This document shows positions 28,090 through 36,702 of a stretch of DNA of 39,406 nucleotides, in pieces. The stretch is from a virus. Under the pieces are notes generated by a model. That model saw only the letters and a list, made by a program, of their open reading frames with translations, searched no databases and was not told the DNA's origin. Made by a program: the position numbers and the translations under genes. Location of the stretch: IMG/VR virus record IMGVR_UViG_3300033134_000007, positions 1-39,406 of that record. One strand, given 5' to 3'. Position 1 is the stretch's first letter; each line of letters opens with the position of its first letter.

Positions 28090-28312
28090 GCCGCTCGTCG
28101 TGCTCGGCCCGCCCGAGGCCGTCGACGTTGAGACGCTGTATCGCGCGCTCAGGATCATGACGGATTTCGCCGCCGATGGCGGGGTGATCGTCGGCGCGCT
28201 GACCTCGGCGCTGGCCGACTATCTGCGCGCCGCCCCGGCCGAGGCGCGCGGCCACCTGGCCGACCAGGTGATCGAGCATCTGCGCAACGACGTGCGCAAG
28301 AGCCTGCAGTGA
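28061..28312 (+). CDS. Small hypothetical head-region protein
   Basis: An 83-aa product from ATG 28061 (or 28064). Helical: VETLYRALRIMTDFAADGG, VGALTSALADYLRAAP and ADQVIEHLRNDVRKSL. Its stop overlaps the portal ATG (TGATG). No family is recognised; possibly an assembly accessory. Confidence 0.55.
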   Translation: MMRQNSRLPEPLVVLGPPEAVDVETLYRALRIMTDFAADGGVIVGALTSALADYLRAAPAEARGHLADQVIEHLRNDVRKSLQ

Positions 28313-30489
28313 TGGCTGAAAGCGACGAGGACATCATCCGCGAGGCGCAGGAGCGGTTCGACCGCGCGCACGATTACCAGGCGTTCGCGCATGAAAATTT
28401 CCGCCGCGACATGAAGTTTGCGAACGGCGACGACGTCAACCGCTACCAATGGGACGAGGAGATTGTCGGCTCGCGCGTTGGCCGGCCCTGCCTGACGATC
28501 AACAAGTGCCGGATCCACAATCTGCAGGTGATCAACGACGCCAGACAGAATCAGGCGCAGATCAGAATCAATCCGGTCGCGGACGAAGCCACCTACGAGA
28601 GCGCGCAGATATTCGAGGGCGTGGTGCGCCACATCGAATATGTCAGCAATGCCGCGGCGGCCTACACGACGGCGACCTATAACCAGGTGATGGGCGGCAT
28701 CGGCTATTGGCGGGTGATGACTGACTATATCGACGAGGAAACGTTAGACCAGGACATTTTTATTCGCCGCGTGCCGAACCCGCTCGACGTCTTTCTCGAC
28801 CCCGACATCCAGCAGTATGACGGCTCGGACGCCCGGTTCGGCTTCGTGTTCTATGAGATGGAGCGGAAAGACTTTGAGCGGCGCTATCCGCGCGCCGACG
28901 AGCCCGACCGGGTGGTGGGCTCGGGCCCGCTCGGCAACCGCGGGCATTTTCAATCCGACGACAAGCATGTGCGCCTGGTGGAATACTACCGCCGCGGCGA
29001 GCGCCGGGACCGGCTGCTCGAGCTCACCGACGGCACCGTGCTGCACGCCGCCGACCTCGCGCCCGAGGTGCTGCGCCAGGTCAAGGCGCGCGACCTGATC
29101 CGGCGCGAGCGCACGGTCAGCTACCCCGAGGTGGAATGGTTTTTGATCGCGGACAACGACCGCATTCTCGACCGCAAGCCCTGGCCCGGGCGCTACATCC
29201 CGATTGTCAGGCTGCCGTGCGAGGAGATCATCACCGACAAACGGCTCGACTGGGTGAGCCATACAAGACACTTGCGCGATGCGCAGCGTCTATACAATTG
29301 GTATAGCTCGAGCGCCGCCGAGTTCGTTGCGTTACAGAGCAAGGCGCCATTCATCGGCACCGCCGAGGCGATCGGGCCGTTCCAGGAGAAATGGGAACGC
29401 GCGAATATCGAAAATCCGTCGGTGCTGCTCTACCAGGGGCTCGACGAGACCGGCCAGCCGCAGCCGCCGCCGCAGCGCGCCCAGCCGCCGGCCATGGCCC
29501 AGGCTTACATGGAAGGCCTGCAGATCGCGCAGAACGAAATGATGTTGGCGAGCGGGCAATACCAGGCGGTGATGGGCGCGCCCTCCAACGAGACCTCGGG
29601 CAAAGCGATCAACGCCCGCCAGCGCCAGGGTGACAATGCCACGTACCATGTGATCGACCACCTGGCGGGCGCGATCCGCTTCACCGGGCGCCTTTTGGTC
29701 GATCTGGTGCCGAAAGTATACAACGCCCGGCGCGTGCTGCTGATCGTCAACGAGGCCGGCGAGGAGAGCCAGGTGCATGTGGATCCCGAGGCACCGCAGG
29801 CGCACCAGGTGGTGCCGGATCCGACCGCGCAGCCGCAGCCGGTGAGCCCGCAGGGCCAGGCGGATCCCGACCAGGCCAAAGAGGACGCGGTCATTACGAT
29901 CTGGAACCCGAACGTCGGCCGTTTCGCGGTCGTCGCGGACGTCGGGCCCAGCTACATGACCCGCCGGCAGGAGGCATTCAACGCCTTCTCGCAATTGATG
30001 GCCAGCAACGGCGCGGCGTTCCAGGTGCTCGGTGATTTCTGGGCCAAGAACGCCGATTTCCCGGGCGCCGACGAGCTCGCGGAGCGGCTCAAGCAGGGGC
30101 TGCCGGCGCAATACAAGGGCCAGGATCCGCAGGTGATGCAGCTGCAGCAGGCGCTGCAGCAGACCCAGGCGCACGCCCAGCAGGTGCTCGGCCAGGCCGA
30201 CGCCGAGGTGGCCGCGCTGAAGGCGCAGGTGGCCGCGCTGCAGGAAGACCTGAAGGACAAGACCTACGATAGTGAAACGAAACGGCTCGACACCGTCGGC
30301 AAGATCGACCCCGACAGCCTCAAGCTGATCGTGCGCGAGCTCGTCAGCCAGATGATCGGCATGCCGGCGCTGCCGGTCATGGGCGCGCATGCCGCGGCCG
30401 AGGCGGCGATGACCCCGCCCGGGCCGGCGCCTGACAGCCAGGGTGGCGGCCAGGTGAACGGCCAGGGTGGCGGCCAGGCGCTGCAATGA
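28312..30489 (+). CDS. Portal protein, P22 gp1-like
   Basis: A 725-aa product from ATG 28312 (TGATG overlap), close to P22 gp1 in length. The N-terminal ERFDRAHDYQAFAHENFRRD, then GRPCLTINKCRIHNLQVIND, GIGYWRVMTDYIDEE and NPLDVFLDPDIQ are characteristic of the P22-portal family. NEMMLASGQYQAVMGAPSNE is the conserved middle block. The C-terminus has a long Gln-rich barrel helix (VMQLQQALQQTQAHAQQVLG). It forms the dodecameric DNA gate at the capsid vertex and meets gp4- and gp10-like proteins. The last 20 residues are Gly/Gln repeats (QGGGQVNGQGGGQ). Confidence 0.92.
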   Translation: MAESDEDIIREAQERFDRAHDYQAFAHENFRRDMKFANGDDVNRYQWDEEIVGSRVGRPCLTINKCRIHNLQVINDARQNQAQIRINPVADEATYESAQIFEGVVRHIEYVSNAAAAYTTATYNQVMGGIGYWRVMTDYIDEETLDQDIFIRRVPNPLDVFLDPDIQQYDGSDARFGFVFYEMERKDFERRYPRADEPDRVVGSGPLGNRGHFQSDDKHVRLVEYYRRGERRDRLLELTDGTVLHAADLAPEVLRQVKARDLIRRERTVSYPEVEWFLIADNDRILDRKPWPGRYIPIVRLPCEEIITDKRLDWVSHTRHLRDAQRLYNWYSSSAAEFVALQSKAPFIGTAEAIGPFQEKWERANIENPSVLLYQGLDETGQPQPPPQRAQPPAMAQAYMEGLQIAQNEMMLASGQYQAVMGAPSNETSGKAINARQRQGDNATYHVIDHLAGAIRFTGRLLVDLVPKVYNARRVLLIVNEAGEESQVHVDPEAPQAHQVVPDPTAQPQPVSPQGQADPDQAKEDAVITIWNPNVGRFAVVADVGPSYMTRRQEAFNAFSQLMASNGAAFQVLGDFWAKNADFPGADELAERLKQGLPAQYKGQDPQVMQLQQALQQTQAHAQQVLGQADAEVAALKAQVAALQEDLKDKTYDSETKRLDTVGKIDPDSLKLIVRELVSQMIGMPALPVMGAHAAAEAAMTPPGPAPDSQGGGQVNGQGGGQALQ

Positions 30490-30899
30490 GCGCCAGCCTG
30501 TTCGGCTGGCTGCTGGCCCCGGTGCTGACCGCAATCCAGCAACTACAAACGGAGATCCAACAGATGTCTGATTCACTCGCCGCGGAAATCGCCAATTTGC
30601 AGGCCCAGGTGCAGTCGATGACCAGCGCCGACCAGAGCGCGGTGACGCTCATCCAGGGGCTCGGCCAGCAGCTGCAGGCGGCGCTGGCGCAGTCGCAGAA
30701 CGCCGGCGCCACGCCTGACCAGCTGTCGGCAATCCAGGGTGTGGTGCAGGCGATGCAGCAGCAATCGCAGGCGCTGGCGGCAGCGGTCACCGCCAACACC
30801 CCGGCCGCGACAAGTGACGGCTCCGGTTCGCCGCCCGCGACAAGCCCCGGCGCCCCGGCCGGCGCCACCTCACCGCCCGCCGGCACGACCACGTCGTGA
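30486..30899 (+). CDS. Coiled-coil protein after the portal
   Basis: A 137-aa product from ATG 30486 (ATGA overlap); ATG 30564 with GGAGA upstream is an alternative start. It has a hydrophobic start (LFGWLLAPVLTAIQQLQTEI) followed by a continuous Gln/Leu helix (LAAEIANLQAQVQSMTSADQ), and a Pro/Gly/Thr tail (PPATSPGAPAGATSPPAG) that is probably disordered. It could be a scaffold or internal protein; it resembles similar small proteins in portal operons only by composition. Confidence 0.6.
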   Translation: MSASLFGWLLAPVLTAIQQLQTEIQQMSDSLAAEIANLQAQVQSMTSADQSAVTLIQGLGQQLQAALAQSQNAGATPDQLSAIQGVVQAMQQQSQALAAAVTANTPAATSDGSGSPPATSPGAPAGATSPPAGTTTS

Positions 30900-31084
30900 T
30901 TCTCGACGTCATCCTGGTGCTACTGCTGCTCGGCGCGATCGGCGGGTTTGGCTACGGCTGGCGCGGCGGCGGCCTGCCGCCGGCCTCGCCGCTCGGCATC
31001 CTGCTGGTGGTGGTGATCATCCTGCTGCTGGCCGGCCTGGTGGTGCCGCATGTGTGGGCGCCGTACGGCCCGGTGCGGCCATAG
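30896..31084 (+). CDS. Small membrane protein
   Basis: A 62-aa product from GTG 30896 (GTGA overlap). Two hydrophobic spans, ILDVILVLLLLGAIGGFGY and PLGILLVVVIILLLAGLVV, are joined by a short basic Gly-rich turn, similar in form to DUF3309-type membrane peptides. A holin or superinfection role is conceivable. It sits within head genes, which is unusual for a holin. Confidence 0.6.
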   Translation: MILDVILVLLLLGAIGGFGYGWRGGGLPPASPLGILLVVVIILLLAGLVVPHVWAPYGPVRP

Positions 31085-31093
31085 CGAGGGGCC

Positions 31094-32644
31094 ATGTCCT
31101 GGTCGCGTGACAATCCGCTCAACCTGCCCGGCGCCGCCGGCGGGCCCGGGCGCTATGACGACCCGCGCAACATGCTGGCCGGGCGCGGCATGTTTGCCCT
31201 GCCGGACCGGCCCATGGGCGGCATCACCCCGGGGTCAATGCAGAACTACCTCGACGCCGAGCGGGCCCGCGCGCTGCCGGGGGCGCCGGGGCCGGCAATG
31301 CCGGGGCCAGCGCCAGGCGCGGCGCCAGGCGCAACCCCCGGCGCGGCGCCAGGCGCGGAATCACGCATCGCCACCCGGGTGCCGTATGCCAAGGGCTCGG
31401 GCGATATCGGCCACCGCGACGCCTCGCTGCGGGTCGGGATGGACGCTATCGCCGGCAAGCCCGGGCTGCTGCGCAAGCACGCCGACCTGGTGCGCAGCTA
31501 CCCCGGGATCCGGCTCGCGCCCGGCATGTCGGACGCCGACGTGCTCGAGGCGACCAAGCAGCATATGGTCGACAACCTGCTCTGGCTGCATGACAACATG
31601 CCCCAGGCGCAGCGCGACCGGGCGAAGCAGTGGTACGACGGGGCCAATGCCATCGCGCAGCGCTGGGCGCAGGATTACGGGCTGCAGCCGCACCAGGCCG
31701 CGGGCGTGCTGGCGGCGCTCTCGCCGCAGAAAGACTGGTATCAAAACGTGTCCCTCGCGCAGCGGCTGCTCGACATCCGCCGCGACCAGCAGAACAGCAA
31801 ATTGACGCCGGAGATGGAGAAGTACGCCCGGGGCTACATCGACGAGCTCAGCAAGAAGGGCGACCAGGACAACGCCAGCTACCTGCAGTCGCAGCTGGAA
31901 CAGTTCAGGCGGGTGCCGTTCAGGGCGATCAATGACCCCACCAGCCGCGCAGTCTGGGCCCGGTGGTATGACGAGGCGCACAACCCGCGCGACTACCTCG
32001 AGGTCACGCCGGAGGGCGATTTCGGGGATACCGTCAAGACCGACAAGGGCCAGGCGCAGAAGGTCGGCTGGGGCTCGTTCAAGGAGATTTCCAAGGCGCT
32101 GCAGGCGGCCGACACGCACGACCTGGCGGGCATCAGCGACCTGATGGGCCAGCAGCACAAGGTGCGCAACTTCTATAACAACATCATCGCCCCGAATGAC
32201 GACAGCGGTGACGTCACGATCGACACCCACGCGATTGCGGCGGCGCATATGCGGCCCCTGGCCGGCAAGGATCCCGAGGTGGGCGCCGGCCTCGGCACCG
32301 GCGGCGGGGGCGCCAAGGACGCCGCCACGGGCAGCAAGGGGTTGTATCCGCTCTATGCCGACGCCTACCGCGAGGCCGCCAGGCAGCGCGGGATCCTGCC
32401 GCGGGAAATGCAGTCAATCACCTGGGAAGGCGTGCGCGGGCTCTTCTCGCCGGAGCAAAAACGTAGTAAACCGTTTAAGGACTGGATCAATTACATATGG
32501 CAGGATTACCAACATGGCCACATCGACGCACACCAGGCACGAGCCCTCGTCAGCAGCCTTGCGGGCGGAATTAGAAAGCCTAGCTGGGACCGATCCGGTG
32601 CTGGCGACGATGCTGAGGGAGAACCTGCCGCTGACGAGGACTAG
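31094..32644 (+). CDS. Large virion-region protein with an HhH-like domain
   Basis: A 516-aa product from ATG 31094. Residues about 57-90 are Pro/Gly/Ala-rich repeats (PGAAPGATPGAAPG). The core is GANAIAQRWAQDYGLQPHQA, AGVLAALSPQKDWYQNVS and later VTIDTHAIAAAHMRPLAG, a pattern seen in a group of uncharacterised phage proteins that I associate with a helix-hairpin-helix/DNA-glycosylase-like fold; that fold call is inference. It may be packaged with DNA. Its final 131 bases overlap the next gene in another frame. Ends TAG 32642. Confidence 0.55.
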   Translation: MSWSRDNPLNLPGAAGGPGRYDDPRNMLAGRGMFALPDRPMGGITPGSMQNYLDAERARALPGAPGPAMPGPAPGAAPGATPGAAPGAESRIATRVPYAKGSGDIGHRDASLRVGMDAIAGKPGLLRKHADLVRSYPGIRLAPGMSDADVLEATKQHMVDNLLWLHDNMPQAQRDRAKQWYDGANAIAQRWAQDYGLQPHQAAGVLAALSPQKDWYQNVSLAQRLLDIRRDQQNSKLTPEMEKYARGYIDELSKKGDQDNASYLQSQLEQFRRVPFRAINDPTSRAVWARWYDEAHNPRDYLEVTPEGDFGDTVKTDKGQAQKVGWGSFKEISKALQAADTHDLAGISDLMGQQHKVRNFYNNIIAPNDDSGDVTIDTHAIAAAHMRPLAGKDPEVGAGLGTGGGGAKDAATGSKGLYPLYADAYREAARQRGILPREMQSITWEGVRGLFSPEQKRSKPFKDWINYIWQDYQHGHIDAHQARALVSSLAGGIRKPSWDRSGAGDDAEGEPAADED

Positions 32645-32744
32645 CTATCTCAACTTGGCGTACGGTCCGCATCACCCTGAGCTCGACGCCGAGACCGAGG
32701 GCGAGCTCCCCAACCCGTTCCGCCTGCCGGAATACCGCGACTAG
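32514..32744 (+). CDS. Small phage protein, extensive overlap with upstream gene
   Basis: A 76-aa product from ATG 32514. The sequence SLAGTDPVLATMLRENLPLT, TSYLNLAYGPHHPELDAETE and ELPNPFRLPEYRD matches a common short phage family (LTRE.YL.LAYG...PE...E.E.ELP...). It shares 131 bases with the previous gene in a different frame, so the last 43 residues of that gene and the first 43 of this one are encoded together. Function unknown. Confidence 0.65.
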   Translation: MATSTHTRHEPSSAALRAELESLAGTDPVLATMLRENLPLTRTSYLNLAYGPHHPELDAETEGELPNPFRLPEYRD

Positions 32745-32832
32745 GGGCAACCGGCGCCATGCCGGCGTGTCCTCGGCGGCGGCATGGCGAATGGTGCTCC
32801 TGGTCAACAACAGCACCGTAACCGAGGAAGCA

Positions 32833-32997
32833 ATGCCAAGTAAAAGTAAAGAACAGGCCAAGACAATGGCGGCTGCGGCCGCGGATCCGAAGTTCGCCAA
32901 GCAGGCCGGCATCCCGCCCGCGGTGGCGAAGGAGTTTGTCGAGGCCGACCGGAAGCGCGGCACCAAAGGGCTGCCGGAGCGCAAGGGCCGGGGCTGA
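32833..32997 (+). CDS. Small basic phage protein (DUF3008-like)
   Basis: A 54-aa product from ATG 32833 with GAGGAAG upstream. PSKSKEQAKTMAAAAADPKF, then VAKEFVEADRKRG and KGLPERKG, fit the short family of phage proteins of the form P.KSKAQ..LM....G......VAKEF......K.LPE. Frequently next to scaffold/coat genes; function unknown. It is joined to the scaffold gene by TGATG. Confidence 0.7.
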   Translation: MPSKSKEQAKTMAAAAADPKFAKQAGIPPAVAKEFVEADRKRGTKGLPERKGRG

Positions 32998-33782
32998 TGT
33001 CCGGCACCGAGACGCCCGGCCAGGCGCCGGCCGAGGCCTACCGGCCGAGCGAGACACTCGCCGCCGAGCCCGACGACGCGCAGGAGCAGGCCCAGGCGCC
33101 GGCCGGTGAGGCGCCGGGCGAGCCGCCGCCGCCCGAGCCGCCGCCCGGCGAGAGCGCCGATGAGCGCTACAAGCGGGAAAAGCGCTCCTATGACCAGCGT
33201 ATCGGCTACCTCACCAAACAGCGCTATGCCGAGCGTCAGCGGGCCGAGGAGGCGGCCAGGCGGGCGGCGGAACTGCAGCAGCGCCTGGCGCGCTACGAGC
33301 CGCAGCAGGGCCAGGACGGCCAGCAGCCGCTGACCCAGGCCGACGTCGAGCGCCTGATCGAGGAGCGCGCCGAGACCCTCGCCCGGGTGCGGGCGTTTCA
33401 TTTGGCCGGCTCGAGCGAGTTCCCCGACTGGGACGACCGCCGCCAGCATCTGATGGACCTTGGCGCCGATGCCGGCTTCGCCCAGCTGCTGGTCGATCTG
33501 CCCGACGGGGCGCGGGTGGCCGGGCACCTGGCGCGCGATCCGGAGGCGGTCGAGCGGATCGCCGGGCTGCCGACCGAGCGGGAGCGGGCGCTGGCGCTGG
33601 GGCGCTATGCGGCCGGCCTGCAGGGGCGCGGCCAGGCGCCGGCGCCGGTCCCGCGCCGGACAGCGCCACCACCCCCGCCGCCGCCGATCACCCCGCCGGC
33701 CACGACCCGGCACGGCGAGCCGGATCCCGGCGGCAGCATGGAGGATTACATGCGATGGTCATCCCGCCAGCGCTGGCGGTGA
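32997..33782 (+). CDS. Scaffolding protein
   Basis: A 261-aa product from ATG 32997, the last gene before the coat. Pro/Ala/Glu-rich N-terminus (residues 1-55), then a charged helical middle (ERYKREKRSYDQRIGYLTKQ, AEEAARRAAELQQRLARYE), and a second helical region (DVERLIEERAETLARVRAFH). The Pro-rich tail holds PPPPPPITPP. Position, acid/basic helices and disorder fit the internal scaffold that guides P22-type coat assembly; sequence identity in this group is generally low. Confidence 0.75.
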   Translation: MSGTETPGQAPAEAYRPSETLAAEPDDAQEQAQAPAGEAPGEPPPPEPPPGESADERYKREKRSYDQRIGYLTKQRYAERQRAEEAARRAAELQQRLARYEPQQGQDGQQPLTQADVERLIEERAETLARVRAFHLAGSSEFPDWDDRRQHLMDLGADAGFAQLLVDLPDGARVAGHLARDPEAVERIAGLPTERERALALGRYAAGLQGRGQAPAPVPRRTAPPPPPPPITPPATTRHGEPDPGGSMEDYMRWSSRQRWR

Positions 33783-34035
33783 CCCTCCGGCCGACTGGAG
33801 GCGGCGCTGCTCCTCCTGCGTCGGCGGCACCGGCGCCACCACGCCGGACCCGGCCGACCCCGACTGATACCGACTGACCGACTGGCGGCGGCACCGCCTG
33901 CGGCCTGGCGCTTCGGCGCCAGGCTATCCGGCAAGCCCGGAAACCCCGCCTGGCAGCGGCTCTGCCTGCGTCCGAAGACCCCTCGGGTGACGGATCTTTC
34001 CAGAAACGAAAGAAGCGCAGGCATGAGCCAGACCC
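33783..34035. promoter_or_regulatory. Scaffold-coat intergenic region with UUCG hairpin
   Basis: No gene seen in this 253-bp gap. GCCTGGCGC (33903-33911) pairs perfectly with GCGCCAGGC (33916-33924) around a TTCG tetraloop, an exceptionally stable RNA hairpin with no U tract after it. It may protect or process the coat transcript, or raise coat translation relative to scaffold. The segment ACCGACTG recurs just upstream. The coat ribosome-binding site is weak. Confidence 0.6.
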
Positions 34036-35265
34036 ATGGCAAATTCCCTTATCACCCCGACCCTGGTCATTCGTCGGGCGATCGAGTTGTTTCGCAACCA
34101 GAACCCCTTCCTGCAGATGATGGACCGGCAGTGGCAGGATGAGTTCGCCAACCCCTCGGTGGCCGGGCAGAAACCCGGCTCGACGATCCAGATACGTTTG
34201 CCGAACGACTACGTGATCCGCACCGGGCCGACCGCGGTGCCGCAGTCGACCACCGAGGTGACCACCGGCCTGACGGTCGCCAAGCAGGCCGGCGTCGATA
34301 TCTCGTTTTCCATGGTGGACCGCACCCTGACGATGCAGGACTATTCGCGCCGCATCATCGAGCCCGCGGTCAACACCATCGTCGGCGCCATCGCATCCGA
34401 TGTGATGACCGGCGCGGAGGCGATCCCCAACCTTATCCATAACGTTGACGGATCAAACAACACGATCAGCCCGACCCTGACCACCTGGGCGCAGGCCGGG
34501 GCGATGCTCGACAAGCTCTCGACCCCGCGTGGGCAGCGCAACGCCATTCTCGACCCGATCACCATGGCGCGCACAGTTGGTTCTTTCAGCGGATTGTTCA
34601 ACCAGCAATCCAAAGTCGGGGATCAATACGAGACAGCTATGATCAAGAAAGACGTGTTGGGCATGGACTGGGCGCAGGATCCGACCGTGCTGATGCATCA
34701 CACGCCCGCCTATGGCACGATGCCGACGGTGGCCGGCGCCAACCAGACCGGCTCCTCGATCGCCACCAGCGCGGTCGGCGGGTCCGGCCTGGCGCAGGGC
34801 GATATCGTTACATTTGCGGGCGTTTACAGCGTCAACCGCGTCACCAAGGCCTCGACCGGACAACTGGCGCAGTTCGCGCTGACGGCGAACGTCCCGGCCG
34901 GGGCGACCGCGCTGCCGATCTATCCCGCGCTGGTGCCGGCCTCGGGCGGCAACCCGGTGGCCTATGAGACCGTGACCGCATCGCCGGCCGCCGGGGCGGC
35001 GATCGTCTGCCTGACCAACGCGAATGAGTGGTATCGGAAGAATTTCATCTTTCATCCGCTCGCCGCGACATTGGCTTTGGTGCCAATGGAAATGCCGACG
35101 CGCGGCGTCATGGAGGCCTACCGCGAGAGCTACCAGGGTGTGTCCATCCGGCTGATAACGTTTTACGATGGTATCAATGACCAGACCATCACCCGGCTTG
35201 ACGTGCTCTACGGCTATAAATGGGTGCGGCCCGAATGGGCGGTGGTCGTTGCTGACGCGGCATAA
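34036..35265 (+). CDS. Major capsid (coat) protein, P22 gp5-like
   Basis: A 409-aa product from ATG 34036. TPTLVIRRAIELFRNQNPFL, QMMDRQWQDEFANPSVAGQK, PGSTIQIRLPNDYVIRTGPT and DISFSMVDRTLTMQDYSRRI are the hallmark N-terminal block of the P22 coat family (HK97 fold). VMTGAEAIPNLIHN follows, with an inserted middle (GDIVTFAGVYSVNRVTKAST). P22 gp5 is 430 aa. A dedicated insertion domain, as in P22, is likely around residues 225-335. Major structural shell component. Confidence 0.9.
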   Translation: MANSLITPTLVIRRAIELFRNQNPFLQMMDRQWQDEFANPSVAGQKPGSTIQIRLPNDYVIRTGPTAVPQSTTEVTTGLTVAKQAGVDISFSMVDRTLTMQDYSRRIIEPAVNTIVGAIASDVMTGAEAIPNLIHNVDGSNNTISPTLTTWAQAGAMLDKLSTPRGQRNAILDPITMARTVGSFSGLFNQQSKVGDQYETAMIKKDVLGMDWAQDPTVLMHHTPAYGTMPTVAGANQTGSSIATSAVGGSGLAQGDIVTFAGVYSVNRVTKASTGQLAQFALTANVPAGATALPIYPALVPASGGNPVAYETVTASPAAGAAIVCLTNANEWYRKNFIFHPLAATLALVPMEMPTRGVMEAYRESYQGVSIRLITFYDGINDQTITRLDVLYGYKWVRPEWAVVVADAA

Positions 35266-35276
35266 TGGAGGCTGAC

Positions 35277-35477
35277 ATGGCAGAGTATCCCAAGACCGTC
35301 TATCACGACGACGGACGTCATGCGATCGTCACGACGCCGGAGAGCCACAAGCAGCTGGGGCCGGGCTGGACCGACAAATACGACCCCGAGAAGCACGCGC
35401 AGGGCCTGCGCAAGGCGGCCGGCGCGGTCGGTGAGACCATCCTGCCCGTCACCCGCACCCGCCCGGAGAGCGTGTAA
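35277..35477 (+). CDS. Small head-region protein
   Basis: A 66-aa product from ATG 35277, preceded by GGAGG; the in-frame ATG 35265 overlaps the coat stop and is less likely. AEYPKTVYHDDGRHAIVTTP, then LGPGWTDKYDPEKH, is the small YPK.LYH...G.....S......GW family that follows P22-type coat genes. The next gene contains a related motif. Function unknown; possibly head decoration or completion. Confidence 0.65.
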   Translation: MAEYPKTVYHDDGRHAIVTTPESHKQLGPGWTDKYDPEKHAQGLRKAAGAVGETILPVTRTRPESV

Positions 35478-35926
35478 TGGCCAACAAGACCCCCGACACC
35501 GAGACCGCCCAGACCGTCCCGGGCGGCATCGACCCGCCGCCCGCGCCGCCGCCGCAGCCCGGCGAGCGGGTGCCCAACCCGGCCCAGCCCTATGCCAGCC
35601 TGGCGGTGCCGCAGCCGCAGGACAAGGCGGCGTTCGTCGCCCCGGGCACGGTCGCCTCGGGCTTCCCCAAGACGTTGTATCACCCGGTGCATGGCGGCAT
35701 TGAGCTCGCGGACCCGGCCGAGGAGGCCTCGCTGGTGCCGCGCACCGACTGGTTCAACACGCCGGAGGAGGCGGACGCGCACCGCACCTACACCGAGGCG
35801 CAACTGGCGGCGCACAAGACGCTGACTGCCAAGCTGCAGGCGCTGGAGGAGGCCGGCAAGGGGGTGGTGCATAACTCGGTGCAGGCGCACCAGAACCTGC
35901 TCGCCGGGCGCGCCGAGCCGCTGTAA
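35477..35926 (+). CDS. Head-region protein related to the previous one
   Basis: A 149-aa product from ATG 35477 (TAATG overlap). Pro-rich N-terminus; the middle SGFPKTLYHPVHGGIELADP and LVPRTDWFNTPEEAD shares the FPK.LYH motif with the preceding 66-aa protein, suggesting duplication. The C-terminal helix has LTAKLQALEEAGK. Its position fits a head accessory protein. Confidence 0.6.
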   Translation: MANKTPDTETAQTVPGGIDPPPAPPPQPGERVPNPAQPYASLAVPQPQDKAAFVAPGTVASGFPKTLYHPVHGGIELADPAEEASLVPRTDWFNTPEEADAHRTYTEAQLAAHKTLTAKLQALEEAGKGVVHNSVQAHQNLLAGRAEPL

Positions 35927-36699
35927 TGGCGATTGTCACGGCAGGCGACCTGGTGAGCGCCTGCCTGCGCACCGCCGGCATCCTCGGGGTCGGCCAGACG
36001 GCGCAGGCCGAGGACGCCAACACCGGGCTCGATCTGCTCAACGAGGTGATTGCCGGCTGGATGCGCGAGCGGCTGCTGTCCTGGCGCCTGGTCGAGGTGG
36101 TGGCGACCTCGACCGGCGCGCAGAGCTATCCGCTGACCGACCGCCCGGTGCGGCTGGCCTCGGCGTTCGCCCGGCTGCTGAGCGGCTATGCGACGAGCGG
36201 GGGCATCGTCACCGCGGGGCCGGTCGACTACCCGCTGCAGATCATGACAGGGCGGGAACAATATAACGAGATCATGGTGAAATCGCTGGGTACCTTCCCG
36301 GCCGCGGTGTTCCTCGACACGCTCTGGCCGGGCCCGGCCCAGGTCTATGTCTGGCCGGTGCCCCCGGCGGCCCAGTTCGAGCTGCACCTGGCCTATCCGC
36401 AGCAGCTGAGCCGTTACGCCGGCCTCACGACCCCGCTCGGCCTGCCGCCGGAATACCAGGAGCCGCTGCGGTATGCGCTGGCGCTCAAGCTGGCCATGGA
36501 TTACGGCATCGAACCAAATACCGCGCATGTCAACCGCCTGCGCGGCAGCCTCGCCCGGCTGCGCGCGGCCAACATCCAACTGGCTGACCTCGAGATGCCC
36601 GCCGCGCTGGTGCGGGGCGCGCAGGGTGGCGGCGGGATCTCCGGCCTGGTCGGCCCGGCGCAGAGCGTGATCGTGCTCGGCCAGACGGTGCTGGGGTAG
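35926..36699 (+). CDS. P22 gp4-like head completion/tail accessory factor
   Basis: A 257-aa product from ATG 35926 (TAATG). TAGDLVSACLRTAGILGVGQ, ANTGLDLLNEVIAGWMRERL and LVEVVATSTGAQSYPLTDRP are the gp4/Tail-4 family start, which forms the ring under the portal. AARGL-type helices and a PPEYQEPLRYALALKLAMDY region follow. P22 gp4 is 166 aa; the extra C-terminus here ends in Gly-rich turns. The usual P22 muramidase function of gp4 is not assured by the residues seen. TAG 36697 is in frame with the next gene. Confidence 0.82.
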   Translation: MAIVTAGDLVSACLRTAGILGVGQTAQAEDANTGLDLLNEVIAGWMRERLLSWRLVEVVATSTGAQSYPLTDRPVRLASAFARLLSGYATSGGIVTAGPVDYPLQIMTGREQYNEIMVKSLGTFPAAVFLDTLWPGPAQVYVWPVPPAAQFELHLAYPQQLSRYAGLTTPLGLPPEYQEPLRYALALKLAMDYGIEPNTAHVNRLRGSLARLRAANIQLADLEMPAALVRGAQGGGGISGLVGPAQSVIVLGQTVLG

Positions 36700-36702
36700 C
36701 GC

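Noticed and set aside
33930-33975. Possible extra array unit near GGAAACC downstream of the scaffold gene
   Set aside because: The core matches, but the flanking 12- and 11-nt halves are not enclosed by complementary arms at the required distance.
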